This document shows, in pieces, positions 55,190-63,825 of a DNA stretch of 64,000 nt (position 1 is the stretch's first letter; each line of letters opens with the position of its first letter). A program made the position numbers and the translations under genes. Source of the DNA: an uncultured Lachnospiraceae bacterium. Lineage in GTDB: Bacteria; Bacillota; Clostridia; Lachnospirales; Lachnospiraceae. Where the stretch lies: NCBI GenBank assembly GCA_910588845.1, contig CAJURU010000009.1, forward strand, positions 59,862-123,861, in the 5' to 3' direction. The notes beneath the pieces are model-generated. The model made no database searches. It saw only the letters and a program-made list of their open reading frames with translations, and had not been told where the DNA came from.

Positions 55190-56485
55190 TTAGGTTGGAA
55201 GATTCAATAAAATTCTTGTCACAAACTGCCCGTCCTCCAGGGCAAAATCCGTCTCTCCTTCATAATTGGAAGCCGCTTTTATAATACTGCGCACGCCTAT
55301 ACCGCCGCCTTTCTCCGATTGCGGCAGCCCCTTGCGAAAAATCATTTCCTCCATGCTTGTGTTTCTGCACTGAATAATCACCTTATTTCTTTTTTGGGCG
55401 ATATAAATATTGATTGCCTGCTGCACCAGGCCAGAACCAATGCAACCATGAATGGCATTTTCAAACATATTCGCCAGAATCGCCACCCAGTCGATATCCC
55501 GGATGGGAAGTTCTTCTGCCACCCTCACATCCATTGCCACCTGAATATTGTGGCTTCTTGCCTTCTTGGCATAGGCAGAAAGTATACTGTTTACCGCCCG
55601 ATTCTTGCTAATATTGCTCACCTTCCGCTTCTCAATATCCTCCCCATACTGCGCAAGATACGAAAGAAGTTCCTCATATTCCCCTTTGCGGACATATTCT
55701 TCGATGAGTAAGGTGTGGTGCCGCACATCATGACGAATACGCGCCGCCTCTAGTTCAGATTCCCTCATAAGATCCATCTGTTGATGCAAAAGCTGTTCAT
55801 TTACTTCCAGCAATTCCTTTTCCGCCTGATAATAATGTTCCTGCCCCAAGTGGATATACAAATGGAGAATTGCATACTGAAGCACGCCCGCCATAAAGAG
55901 AATCAAAAACGCACGCACCATATTAAATATAGAAAAGCCTTGAAGGTTCGGCCAATAGGCCATAATTGCGCCAAGCATCACCGACACAAAGAGAGTCGCC
56001 GCACTGAACAGATCCATTTCCTGAATCAGAAAATCCACACCATGCAAAAACTGCTTTCGGAACTTAAACCAGGTAAAGGCAAGGATTATCACCATTCCGA
56101 CAAAGCGCGCAAAAATATCAACCCAAAAATTTCCGCCGCACCACCAGCGCGCCACATCCACGCCACAGAATGTGCATACAGAAAACATATAAAAAGACAA
56201 TGCCATTTTATAAAGAGACAGATATAAAACTTCGCTGCTCATCAAACTACAGAAAATCCCAATGACCGGCAGCACAGATAAGGCCGCATATTTGACAAAA
56301 CTGACTGTGCCAAACAAATACCAACAGCTATAACCTGCTATTAAAGACACGCCAAAAATGGCATAACAGCACACCGTTTTTTTCATGGAAAATCTGGGAC
56401 GGTCCAGCATCAGAAAAAAAGACAGCATTAGCACGACGCTTATGGCATTGCGCAAAAATGCAATCCAAAATGATCCTCCGAGCAT
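55190..56485 (-). CDS. Agr-like (GHKL) sensor histidine kinase
   Basis: A 431-residue kinase with about six membrane helices in the first 200 residues, a coiled stretch (YYQAEKELLEVNEQLLHQQ), a phosphoacceptor box RHDVRHHTLL and a GHKL ATPase domain (NMFENAIHGCIG, KGGGIGVRSI). This is the layout of AgrC/BlpH-type peptide-sensing kinases. The ATG was chosen because GGAGGG lies 8 bp upstream; a GTG three codons earlier overlaps that site. It is downstream of its regulator and 76 bp upstream of the NRPS on the same strand. No AgrB or AgrD-like gene is nearby, so the signal is unknown. Confidence 0.9.
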   Translation of the reverse strand: MLGGSFWIAFLRNAISVVLMLSFFLMLDRPRFSMKKTVCCYAIFGVSLIAGYSCWYLFGTVSFVKYAALSVLPVIGIFCSLMSSEVLYLSLYKMALSFYMFSVCTFCGVDVARWWCGGNFWVDIFARFVGMVIILAFTWFKFRKQFLHGVDFLIQEMDLFSAATLFVSVMLGAIMAYWPNLQGFSIFNMVRAFLILFMAGVLQYAILHLYIHLGQEHYYQAEKELLEVNEQLLHQQMDLMRESELEAARIRHDVRHHTLLIEEYVRKGEYEELLSYLAQYGEDIEKRKVSNISKNRAVNSILSAYAKKARSHNIQVAMDVRVAEELPIRDIDWVAILANMFENAIHGCIGSGLVQQAINIYIAQKRNKVIIQCRNTSMEEMIFRKGLPQSEKGGGIGVRSIIKAASNYEGETDFALEDGQFVTRILLNLPT

Positions 56486-56587
56486 TTTCTTCACCCTCCT
56501 TCTGACAGAACACTATTTTTGGGTTTACTATATCATTCGCATACAGGTAATTCTACAAATTGGGATAAGTGATGGCTTTTTGGGGAC

Positions 56588-56617
56588 AAAAAAAGACCCT
56601 CCTATCCCAAAGGGATC
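56588..56617 (-). terminator. Possible terminator after the LytTR regulator
   Basis: On the minus strand GATCCCT pairs with AGGGTC (one bulged T), directly followed by seven T. It lies about 65 bp after the regulator stop, in the 194-bp space before the kinase. It may reduce read-through from regulator to kinase, which would then need its own promoter. Confidence 0.5.
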
Positions 56618-56679
56618 AGAGAATCTTTTCTCAATTTTAAATCACTCCTGTGCGAAATATCCAGGTAAATATCTGTATT

Positions 56680-57402
56680 CTAAAAATTAAAGTAATAATT
56701 AAAATAAATCTTTTTAAATTCTGCCGCCTTATTCCGCGGTATGTAGATGGTACTGCCATTATCCATCACAATCTCTTCACGCTCCACCGAGACAATATGA
56801 TTCATATTCAAGATATAAGAACGTCCACATCTACCGAACTGACTGTAATCCTCCAACATCTCCCAGAGTTTCCCCGCCGTCATACGAACTCTACACTCCT
56901 CTTCTGCCAGATAAAGCGCCTGGTAATTTTTCTGGGATTCACAGTATACAATATCATTCGGCTGGATTTGCCGGATTCCGCCCGCCACCTTAATGACAAT
57001 CTGGCTCTCTCTACTCTTGCAAATCTGTCCCAACACTGCGTCCATAGCATGAAAAAACCGATTGCCATCCAGCGGTTTTACTAGATACTGAACAGCATCC
57101 ACCTCATATGCCTTCAACGCAAACTCCGTTGACGTAGTAAGGAAAACAATCGGTATGCCTAAGCCCAGCTTACGCACTTCCTCAGCAGCCTCTATACCGG
57201 TCTTCCCTGCCATAAATATATCTAAAAGCAAAATATCAGGTGTATATCCCTCCTCCCTGACACATCGCAACAATTCCTCTGCACTGAAAAACCGCTCTGT
57301 TTTGTATTCCAAAGCCTGCTCCTTTTCCTGATAGCTTGTCAGGAAACCTTCAATCAGGTCAAGCTCCCTTTCTTCATCATCACACAATGCTATTGAATAC
57401 AA
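56680..57402 (-). CDS. LytTR-family response regulator (AgrA-like)
   Basis: A 240-residue regulator. The receiver domain shows CDDEE at the N-terminus, the phosphoacceptor in ILLLDIFM (Asp61), the Thr/Ser switch LTTSTEFA and Lys in VKPLDG. The LytTR DNA-binding domain (about 138-238) includes YCESQKNYQALY and GRCGRSYILNMNHI. Such regulators bind paired 9-bp direct repeats. The start is a TTG behind a GGAGGG site, with no in-frame ATG near. It is the likely controller of the downstream NRPS run, inferred from order and strand only. Confidence 0.92.
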   Translation of the reverse strand: MYSIALCDDEERELDLIEGFLTSYQEKEQALEYKTERFFSAEELLRCVREEGYTPDILLLDIFMAGKTGIEAAEEVRKLGLGIPIVFLTTSTEFALKAYEVDAVQYLVKPLDGNRFFHAMDAVLGQICKSRESQIVIKVAGGIRQIQPNDIVYCESQKNYQALYLAEEECRVRMTAGKLWEMLEDYSQFGRCGRSYILNMNHIVSVEREEIVMDNGSTIYIPRNKAAEFKKIYFNYYFNF

Positions 57403-57437
57403 TTCTTTTCACACCCTCCGACTTTCTACAAGCACTT

Positions 57438-57467
57438 GCGGATTCTTTCTGTTTCAACAGAATCCGC
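57438..57467 (-). promoter_or_regulatory. 5'-end mRNA hairpin of the regulator transcript
   Basis: GCGGATTCT and AGAATCCGC form a 9-bp stem (with further internal pairing) that would begin within a few nucleotides of the predicted transcription start. A stem at the extreme 5' end usually stabilises an mRNA. It has no T-run on the minus strand and so is not a terminator for this transcript. Confidence 0.45.
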
Positions 57468-57476
57468 ATTATTTAT

Positions 57477-57505
57477 ATTATAATTAGATACGGGTGAAAA
57501 AGCAA
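57477..57505 (-). promoter_or_regulatory. Sigma-A type promoter of the LytTR regulator
   Basis: On the minus strand TTGCTT, a 17-bp spacer and a perfect TATAAT lie about 75 bp upstream of the regulator start. No convincing LytTR direct repeats were found next to it. Confidence 0.7.
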
Positions 57506-57600
57506 CTGATTTTCATTGCCAATGGATGCAAGGGATAAATGTGAAATAAATACACTTCTAACTATTTACCTTCTTCAATCATCATAAATTGTCTTACATC

Positions 57601-58308
57601 CTACTTGAAATTCTCTTGGAAAAAGCACTCCATTTTTGCAAACGGAATGATATCAAGATTGTCATACAAATCCGTATGAACTGTATCCGGTATAATCATT
57701 AATTCTTTGTTATCGCCTTTGAGCATCCTGTACGCATCTCTGCTAAAATAGCAAGAATGGGCTTTCTCCCCGTGAATCAGTAAGACAGCGCTGCGGCTTT
57801 CCGCGGTATATTGTAAAATCGGCATATTCAGAAAGGACGGCGAAGACGTTACATTCCAACCTTCATTGGAATTCAAAGAGCGCGCATGATATCCGCGGTC
57901 TGTTTTATAATAAGCATGATAATCCTGAAAATAGAAAGGCGCATCTTCCGGCATCGGATCAGCAACGCCACCAGCCGGCGCATAGCTGCCATTTTTATAA
58001 TCCTCGGTTCTCTGCGCATTCAGCGCCTTGCGCTTTTCGTATCGCGCGTTCTCGCTGTCCTCCTCATCAAAATAGCCTCTTGCGTTTACGCGTGTCATAT
58101 CGTACATGGTTGAAGCAACCGCCGCCTGGAAATCCTCCGTATTAATATCCGGTGACGCCACATAACGGGGTTCTCCGCCGCTCTCACCAGTAAAAGACGG
58201 ATCAAAAGCAAGGGTAAGAAATCCCCGTTCTGCCATTGTCTGTGCATACAGGCCTGAAACCTGCTCTTTCACTGCCCCGAATGGCCCGCAGACAGCGATA
58301 GCCGCCAA
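57601..58308 (-). pseudogene. Alpha/beta hydrolase lacking its nucleophile region
   Basis: The 235-residue frame matches a clostridial alpha/beta hydrolase family: AVCGPFGAVKEQVSGLYAQ, DPSFTGESGGEPR, NTEDFQAAV, then TMYDMTRVNARGYFD, and near the end LLIHGEKAHSCYFS and DTVHTDLYD. Between QAAV and STMYDM intact relatives carry about 40 more residues with the nucleophile elbow (GICGxGG); here they are absent without a frameshift. The N-terminus is also short: the frame begins at a TTG and coding similarity seems to run a little further upstream. It is probably inactive. It belongs to a decayed cluster with the two next genes. Confidence 0.7.
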
Positions 58309-58421
58309 TTTGCCGCCAGCCAGCGGTTGATATGCCCCGCTTTCCAGGCCTCCTTCATATGCTCTCCAAAATTCTTTGCCTGGGCGGCTGCTCCTTTTTC
58401 CAACTGGTCTCCATTCGTCTT

Positions 58422-58985
58422 TCAGATTTGCAACTGTACAGAAATCTGTTCTTTTACCGATACCCTATTCTTTTTCAGCCAACTGCTGATTTTTTTATTG
58501 CTGACATCATTTGCCGTCAATCCCTTTTTGACCGTTGATTTTTTACATACTCTGCGGATATGTTTGACACTTGCGCTGATATCGGAACCTCCGCTGGTAC
58601 AAAACGGTAAAACGGTCTTGCCTGAGAGGTTGTGAGATTCCAGGAACGTATAGACCGCCATCGGAGCGTCATCCCACCAGATAGGGAACCCCAGAATTAC
58701 AGTGTCGTAACTTGACATAGATTTCACTTTCTTTTTCAAGGCCGGCCTTGCCTGACGTTCTTGTTCCTTTTCTCCCGTTTTTACCAGCTTATCATAATTC
58801 GAGGGATATTTCTTTTTCGTCTGAATGCGAAACAGAGTTGCCCCCGTTAGTTTCTGCATCCTCTTGGCAACTTTCTCCGTAGTTCCCGACCGAGAATAAT
58901 ATGCAATTAAGACCTTTTTCTTCTTTGCTTTCTTGGGGGCCGACGTCTTTTCCTTCAACACCTTTCTTGCGTTATGTACTAACAA
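58422..58985 (-). CDS. Flavodoxin-like protein, N-terminus probably truncated
   Basis: A 187-residue flavodoxin. The FMN phosphate loop is AYYSRSGTTEKVAKR, and GFPIWWDDAP and FCTSGGSD supply the isoalloxazine side, as in the flavodoxin_4 family. Relatives often start with a signal or lipoprotein peptide; here the frame begins at a TTG followed by a Lys/Ala-rich segment, with a poor ribosome binding site. The stop is a TGA after which the same frame stays open for about 40 codons of protein-like sequence, probably another gene fragment. Expression and function are uncertain. Confidence 0.7.
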   Translation of the reverse strand: MLVHNARKVLKEKTSAPKKAKKKKVLIAYYSRSGTTEKVAKRMQKLTGATLFRIQTKKKYPSNYDKLVKTGEKEQERQARPALKKKVKSMSSYDTVILGFPIWWDDAPMAVYTFLESHNLSGKTVLPFCTSGGSDISASVKHIRRVCKKSTVKKGLTANDVSNKKISSWLKKNRVSVKEQISVQLQI

Positions 58986-59003
58986 AACCTTCTGAAAGTT
59001 ACC

Positions 59004-59205
59004 CTATTTTGCATGATGAATATGCCAATTGTTCCGGCAGCCCGGTTCAAAAGTAACATTTGCCAAAAATACCGGCGTCTCCTGAGGATTTGTCAGGGGA
59101 TTAAGAAAAGAATCGCCGTATAAAATACTGTGCGAACGCCGTATTCTCTTGCCCCAGGCCAAATACATTCTGTTTATCAAATTCTTCCTTGTTCATAATT
59201 CCCAT
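59004..59205 (-). pseudogene. Cupin-domain protein remnant, frameshifted and truncated
   Basis: A start with AAGGAG reads MGIMNKEEFDKQNVFGLGQ and on to TAFAQYF, then the frame is lost. In the next frame the similarity continues as GDSFLNPLTNPQETPVFLAN and EPGCRNNWHIHHAK, followed by a stop. WHIHHA is the first metal-binding motif of small cupins of the carboxymuconolactone-decarboxylase/cupin type. The second half of the barrel is missing. With the neighbouring flavodoxin and hydrolase it forms the ruins of a redox gene cluster. Confidence 0.7.
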
Positions 59206-59437
59206 AATCATTTCTCCTTTTGCCTCTTCTTACTGATTGTATTTATTGTAGGAGCGTTTTAAGCAAATGTCTAATACTTATAATGAATAATTTTGTATGC
59301 CTAAAAAGAATACTTAGTTCCTCTTCCTGTCTTTTATTGGAAAAGTTAGAACATGAGTGATAAAAATATGATATAATTGAACAAAATACTCAGATACTTC
59401 CTGTCAAAGTAAATGAAGTGAACAAGAAGGAGCGAAT

Positions 59438-60043
59438 ATGATGAATGAAATATTGGACGAAAGATATTCTGTAGCAGATGAAGCCATCTACGATGCCTTC
59501 TTTTTAGTCCTCAAAGAAAAAGAATTAGATAAGATAACTGTTTCCGACATCATAAAAAGAGCCGGAATTGTTCGTAGTACTTTTTACAACCACTACGAAA
59601 ATATTCCAGCCCTCATCATTGCTGTTGAAGATAAAACGATTCAAGATATATTTTCCCTCATGGAGACTTTCCATCCCCATAACGACCGGGAAATGTGCAG
59701 GTCTTATTTCCTGACAATCTGCGAATACACGATGACGAATCCCTTCCTCGCTAACCTTTTAAGGAACCCGGAAGGCGGAGCATTTTTCGAGAAATTCATC
59801 ACCATGTTCCACCGCTATGTATCAAATGTCATGCAAAACACCGACCCTTCCCATCCCAGTAAGGAAGAATTCTCTTACATGATCGCCTGCGTCATCGGCA
59901 GCACCGTCGGCGTGCTTCACAAATGGAGTGCAGAGAATTTTCATGCTCCCGCAGAAGTCATCGCCGACATTCTCACGCAATCTTTCATCGCGGTCATGAT
60001 GCCGTTTATCTCATCGGAGAAGACTCCCACTTCTATACCTTAA
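59438..60043 (+). CDS. TetR/AcrR-family regulator
   Basis: A 201-residue regulator with an N-terminal helix-turn-helix (ITVSDIIKRAGIVRSTFYNHY, Tyr/His-rich as usual) and a helical ligand/dimer domain of the TetR_C_7 kind. An AAGGAG site precedes the ATG. It is divergent from the cupin remnant and convergent with the acyl ligase. It may once have controlled the decayed cluster. The region just upstream contains a TATAAT without a good -35 element. Confidence 0.9.
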   Translation: MMNEILDERYSVADEAIYDAFFLVLKEKELDKITVSDIIKRAGIVRSTFYNHYENIPALIIAVEDKTIQDIFSLMETFHPHNDREMCRSYFLTICEYTMTNPFLANLLRNPEGGAFFEKFITMFHRYVSNVMQNTDPSHPSKEEFSYMIACVIGSTVGVLHKWSAENFHAPAEVIADILTQSFIAVMMPFISSEKTPTSIP

Positions 60044-60285
60044 TGGACCACTCCAAAGGAGTGTGTCATAATGGGGTGCCCTTGGGTATAAGTGGTGAGT
60101 AAAGCAAATTTGTCTCAGTGGGAGTACAATCTCCGATTGAGATAAAGCCTCCGGCGGCGCTGGATGTCCAGTGGACATCCGTTTAGCGCCGACCGTAACA
60201 AAGTGAAGAGGCAGGCGCGCAGAATTGTTATTGTCAGCAAAGCTGACCTGCGCGCCGCCGCAAGAACGCCAAGGCGTTCTTGAAA
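60044..60285. repeat. Cluster of hairpins between convergent genes
   Basis: No gene is seen here. Three strong stem-loops follow each other: CGGCGCT/AGCGCCG with inner GGATGTCC/GGACATCC (60155-60191); GGCGCGCAG/CTGCGCGCC with inner GTCAGC/GCTGAC (60214-60256); and CAAGAACGCC/GGCGTTCTTG (60261-60282). A weaker CACTCC/GGAGTG hairpin lies near 60050. The last could end the acyl-ligase transcript, although it has no T-run. The AACAAAGTG string is shared with the repeat family at 13.7 and 63.7 kb. Confidence 0.6.
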
Positions 60286-61839
60286 TCATAAGAGAGGCTC
60301 GTCAATCATGGCCTCCTGCCGCTTAATCTTTTTTGTCGAACTGCGGATAAACGGATGCTTGCGCACAATCAGCCCGGTAATCTGACGGTAAGTCGGCTGC
60401 CTCTTATTATATTCATCTAAGAATGCCTGCAATCCTGCCTGGACTTCCTCTGCCCCTAGACCTTTGGCCTGAACAACATCCATATCGGGATAAATCCTTG
60501 CCGTAAGGCCGTTGTTCTCACCTGTCACAATCACTTCGCCTACCAGCGCGCCGAGCGCCAATTTATTTTCAATCTCCTCCGGCGAAATATTCTCACCATT
60601 TGAAAGAATAATCAAATTCTTCACACGCCCATTGATAAACAGAAATCCGTCTTCATCCAGATATCCCTTATCTCCCGTATGCAGCCAACCGTCTTTCAAG
60701 GTCTCTGCCGTCTCTTGCGGCATCTGGTAATATCCTTTCATAACACTACTGCCTTTTACAAGGATTTCACCATCGTCAAACGCAATCTCTGCATTGGCAA
60801 GCGGCCTGCCAATGGAACCCGGCTTATGATCGTCCGGCATGTTAGAACTGATAACCGGAGAACACTCTGACATACCATAGCCCTCATAAATATTTACGCC
60901 GTATTCTGCAAATTTTTCAATATAAAATGGGTCAAGATGCGCGCCGCCCGTAAATATAATTTTGAGGTTTCCACCGAATACATTGGCCGCTAACGCCTGT
61001 TTGGGAATCGCCGGATCTGCTGCGGAAAGCCTCTTGTAAATGGTCTCCACCATCATCGGCACCATCAGAATGACCTGCGGTTTAAACACTCCCATATTTT
61101 TGACCATATGGAGAAGGGAATCGTTGATACAAACAGTAGCGCCCAAAGAAAATCCTTTGAGCCAGTCCATCACTAGACAGAACGCATGGTGAATCGGCAG
61201 TACGCTCAACATTGGCGTTCCCGGCTCCGCCGTATAACGAACATATTCTACGTTTGTCGCCAGATTATTCTGCGTCAGCATAACGCCTTTGCTTTTGCCA
61301 GTTGTCCCGGAAGTAAAAATAATCGTTGCCACATCTTCCGGGCTGGGTTTGTCCGCATCGACAGCGTTATTTCCAGAGACTTTCTTTAATTCTGCCAACG
61401 ACACAACCTTTTCATTGTCGATTTCCGCCTCTTGCTCCTGCAACAGCCAGATTTTTCTCAACTTGGGACACTGCGCTAAAACAGCATCCAAAAGCGGCAG
61501 GAGTTTCGGGCTCAAGAAAAGCCCTTCGGAATCTGAACGGTTAATCAAATCAATTAAATCCTCGCCCGGAAGTCCGGCGTCAAGCGGCACAGCAACCGTA
61601 TTTCCCGTGATAACGCCAAGATAACTCTCAATCCACTCCACAGAGCTAACGCCAATCAGGGCAAGGTGCTTCCCCTGAAAACCTTCTGACAGCAATCCTT
61701 TCCTGATCGCCACAACATTTTCCATCAATTCCTTGTAACTTCTCTCGAGAATCTCCTTTTTTTGCAGCCATTTTACCGCTTTAATCTCTGCAAAATTTTC
61801 TACGCTGTTTTCTAAAATATCACGAATTAACATTCCCAT
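60286..61839 (-). CDS. AMP-dependent acyl ligase
   Basis: A 517-residue adenylate-forming enzyme of the long-chain acyl-CoA/acyl-ACP ligase kind. The P-loop is TSGTTGKSKG (from Thr176), A5 is YGMSECSPV, A7 is HTGDKGYLDEDG, and the catalytic lysine lies in SSTKKIKRQ near the C-terminus. It starts 3 bp after the acyl carrier protein gene, whose last codons hold its GGAGG site. The simplest role is activation of a fatty or other acid and its loading on that carrier protein. Confidence 0.93.
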   Translation of the reverse strand: MGMLIRDILENSVENFAEIKAVKWLQKKEILERSYKELMENVVAIRKGLLSEGFQGKHLALIGVSSVEWIESYLGVITGNTVAVPLDAGLPGEDLIDLINRSDSEGLFLSPKLLPLLDAVLAQCPKLRKIWLLQEQEAEIDNEKVVSLAELKKVSGNNAVDADKPSPEDVATIIFTSGTTGKSKGVMLTQNNLATNVEYVRYTAEPGTPMLSVLPIHHAFCLVMDWLKGFSLGATVCINDSLLHMVKNMGVFKPQVILMVPMMVETIYKRLSAADPAIPKQALAANVFGGNLKIIFTGGAHLDPFYIEKFAEYGVNIYEGYGMSECSPVISSNMPDDHKPGSIGRPLANAEIAFDDGEILVKGSSVMKGYYQMPQETAETLKDGWLHTGDKGYLDEDGFLFINGRVKNLIILSNGENISPEEIENKLALGALVGEVIVTGENNGLTARIYPDMDVVQAKGLGAEEVQAGLQAFLDEYNKRQPTYRQITGLIVRKHPFIRSSTKKIKRQEAMIDEPLL

Positions 61840-61842
61840 AAT

Positions 61843-62082
61843 TTACGCCTCCTGCTGTAACTTTTCCATCATTTCCAGTGCCTCTGCAATCGTAAGGACC
61901 TTTAATACATCCTCCTCCTCAAGCTCTACGTCAAACGTATCTTCAAGCTCTCCCAGAAAAGACATGAAATCAAGGGAACTGAACCCCAAATCCTCGCGAA
62001 ATCTCATATCATTTTTTATATCCTCCGGCTTTACCTCACAGTACTGAGCTACAATTGTCTTAAACTGCATTTCGTTTGTCAT
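61843..62082 (-). CDS. Acyl carrier protein
   Basis: A 79-residue carrier protein with the phosphopantetheine site DLGFSSLDFM (Ser36 by position) and acidic helices II and III (GELEDTFDVELEEEDV), as in stand-alone ACPs of acyl-transfer pathways. The residue before the serine is Ser instead of the more usual Asp. It lies between the condensation-like gene (74 bp) and the acyl ligase (3 bp). It differs from a fatty-acid-synthase ACP by its gene context. Confidence 0.94.
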   Translation of the reverse strand: MTNEMQFKTIVAQYCEVKPEDIKNDMRFREDLGFSSLDFMSFLGELEDTFDVELEEEDVLKVLTIAEALEMMEKLQQEA

Positions 62083-62156
62083 GATTTTTCCTCCTGATCT
62101 TTTTTATAAAATCACAAATTACTTCCTATTTATTTACCTGTTTGCATCACTCAATC

Positions 62157-63542
62157 TTACACATTTGCCATAATTTCGCCGATAGTCATATCCGGCTCCG
62201 CGATTCCTTTAAATAAAATGCGCATCATATAGTAATATAAAAGTTCCATATCGTGCTCTTGCAAATGCGCTGTCTGATAATGGTAAGAGAAATTCATCCC
62301 ACCATGCTCCGTATGCGATACGGTTAAGTACATTTTCTTAGTTGCCGCGCCATTGGCGAACCACTTGGAATGCTGCGGTATTTGCTCTAAGTGCGGGTTA
62401 TCCATCTTCACAGGCAACGGCTGATATGTGAGATAGCAACTCTCATAAGCCGTATGTTCCGGTGTCTGATAACGCCTTCTCATTTCTTCCATAATCAATG
62501 CCGGGTCATAATTGCTGTGCATGTAAATCCTGTTCTGCACATTCTGAATCTCATAAGCAGCCGCCATAAACTCCATATCAGCAGGAATTACCGTCCGACA
62601 GGGAAACATAATTGTCCTGCTGCCGCCGGACGTCCACTCGTCATGCGTGGAACGCCGTGAGATAAAATTCTGAATTGTAATGTCTTCTTGCCCATCATTT
62701 ACCTTTGACAAATAAGTACGGATTCCCAGCAGTAACAGGTTGGTCATCGAAAGCTGGTGATTCATACAAAAAGCAATCAAATTTTTCGTCGGCTCCGGCT
62801 CCAGATAATAATCCTTCACCTCCACAAACAAATTCTTTAATTCAATATCTGCGGACCGCAAATTTTTATTTCCATGCTTTTTTCTCGCCTCTTCCAGAAC
62901 GGAAGGACCCTGGATATCCGAATAAAGCGGCTCTCCTAACGCGTCCAACTGATCGTCCCAGAACTTTTTGTCCTTGGCAAGACGTTTCCCATTGTTAGCC
63001 TTCTTCAAATCCTTTTCCAAAACCATCTCAAAATCTGCCAAATCTTTGGGGAACTCAGAACCAAACCGATAATGCGTATAAAGCTGCATCAAATCATTTA
63101 TCATCACCACCAGACCGCAGGAATCAATCAGCCTGTGATCCATATGAATAAAAAACCCGTTAAATCCTTCTGGGAGTTTCACCATCGTAATATCGCACAG
63201 CGGGATATCGTCCCCATCAAACGTCTCGTAAGCCCACTGCTGCATAAGCCTGTCTGCATCTGCCAAACTCATGCCGGATAAATCTTTCAGGGGAATGTCT
63301 CTGGTTTCTTTCTCTGCAATATATTGCTTAACCTGTCCTTTTTCATCAGGCTTCGTAAAACGAACCCTCATACAACCGTAACGCTCAAACTCTAACTGAA
63401 TACATTTCTTTAAAAGGCCAAAATCTAATGCCGCCTTTAAAGATGCCACGACGCTGACACCCGACACCTGCTGGGTCTTGTAATCCTGAATCCAGTTATG
63501 GTGCATTTTCTGCGCTGCTGTCAACGAATAATAATCTTTCAT
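62157..63542 (-). CDS. Condensation-domain-like acyltransferase
   Basis: A 461-residue protein of the NRPS condensation/CoA-acyltransferase superfamily, standing alone. The active-site motif reads DHRLIDS (Asp135-His136, Asp140, Ser141): the catalytic second His and the structural Asp are kept, while the first His and the final Gly are changed. This is more like acyltransferases that make esters or amides from carrier-bound acyl groups than like peptide-forming domains. It is first in a cassette with the ACP and acyl ligase. The acceptor is unknown. An AGGAGG site precedes the ATG. Confidence 0.85.
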   Translation of the reverse strand: MKDYYSLTAAQKMHHNWIQDYKTQQVSGVSVVASLKAALDFGLLKKCIQLEFERYGCMRVRFTKPDEKGQVKQYIAEKETRDIPLKDLSGMSLADADRLMQQWAYETFDGDDIPLCDITMVKLPEGFNGFFIHMDHRLIDSCGLVVMINDLMQLYTHYRFGSEFPKDLADFEMVLEKDLKKANNGKRLAKDKKFWDDQLDALGEPLYSDIQGPSVLEEARKKHGNKNLRSADIELKNLFVEVKDYYLEPEPTKNLIAFCMNHQLSMTNLLLLGIRTYLSKVNDGQEDITIQNFISRRSTHDEWTSGGSRTIMFPCRTVIPADMEFMAAAYEIQNVQNRIYMHSNYDPALIMEEMRRRYQTPEHTAYESCYLTYQPLPVKMDNPHLEQIPQHSKWFANGAATKKMYLTVSHTEHGGMNFSYHYQTAHLQEHDMELLYYYMMRILFKGIAEPDMTIGEIMANV

Positions 63543-63658
63543 GCGAAACCCTCCTATTTCCTTCCTTCTTCTGAGAACCTAACACATTTTACTTTTAAAT
63601 TCTACCCCCTGGGAGAGTTAGCATACACTTTATCCAAAATTGACCGAGACTTTTTAAG

Positions 63659-63790
63659 AGAACAAAGTGTGCACAGTCGCTTTAGCGACATATTTCCTTT
63701 TGTGCGAGTGCGCATAATTATTTTTATCTTACTAGAAAAGGCACTTTTGCTCGTTAGTGTGACAATGTCTTTCCTAGTAAGATAAAAAAA
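63659..63790. repeat. Structured dispersed repeat, copy B
   Basis: Read on the minus strand this copies the order of the repeat at 13.7 kb: long hairpin (arms 63767-63788 and 63721-63740), TATGCGCACTCGCACAA-type block, small hairpin GTCGC/GCGAC, CACTTTGTTCT end. Arm sequences differ from copy A but still pair. A further short hairpin lies at 63787-63818. The whole space 63543-63825 holds no gene. Confidence 0.75.
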
Positions 63791-63825
63791 TAGACGTCAG
63801 CTTTGACGACTATTTTTAAAAAGTG

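Noticed and set aside
56495..56679. Possible AgrD-like signal peptide between regulator and kinase
   Set aside because: The only short frame (LRKDSLIPLG) has no cysteine or serine ring pattern and overlaps the terminator; no AgrB is present.
58300..58425. Programmed TGA read-through or selenocysteine in the flavodoxin gene
   Set aside because: The frame stays open after the TGA, but no SECIS-like stem is evident and the following sequence looks like a fragment of another gene in a decayed region.
60011..60289. A 92-codon frame across the hairpin cluster
   Set aside because: It overlaps strong stem-loops and the ends of two real genes, and its composition is unlike a protein.
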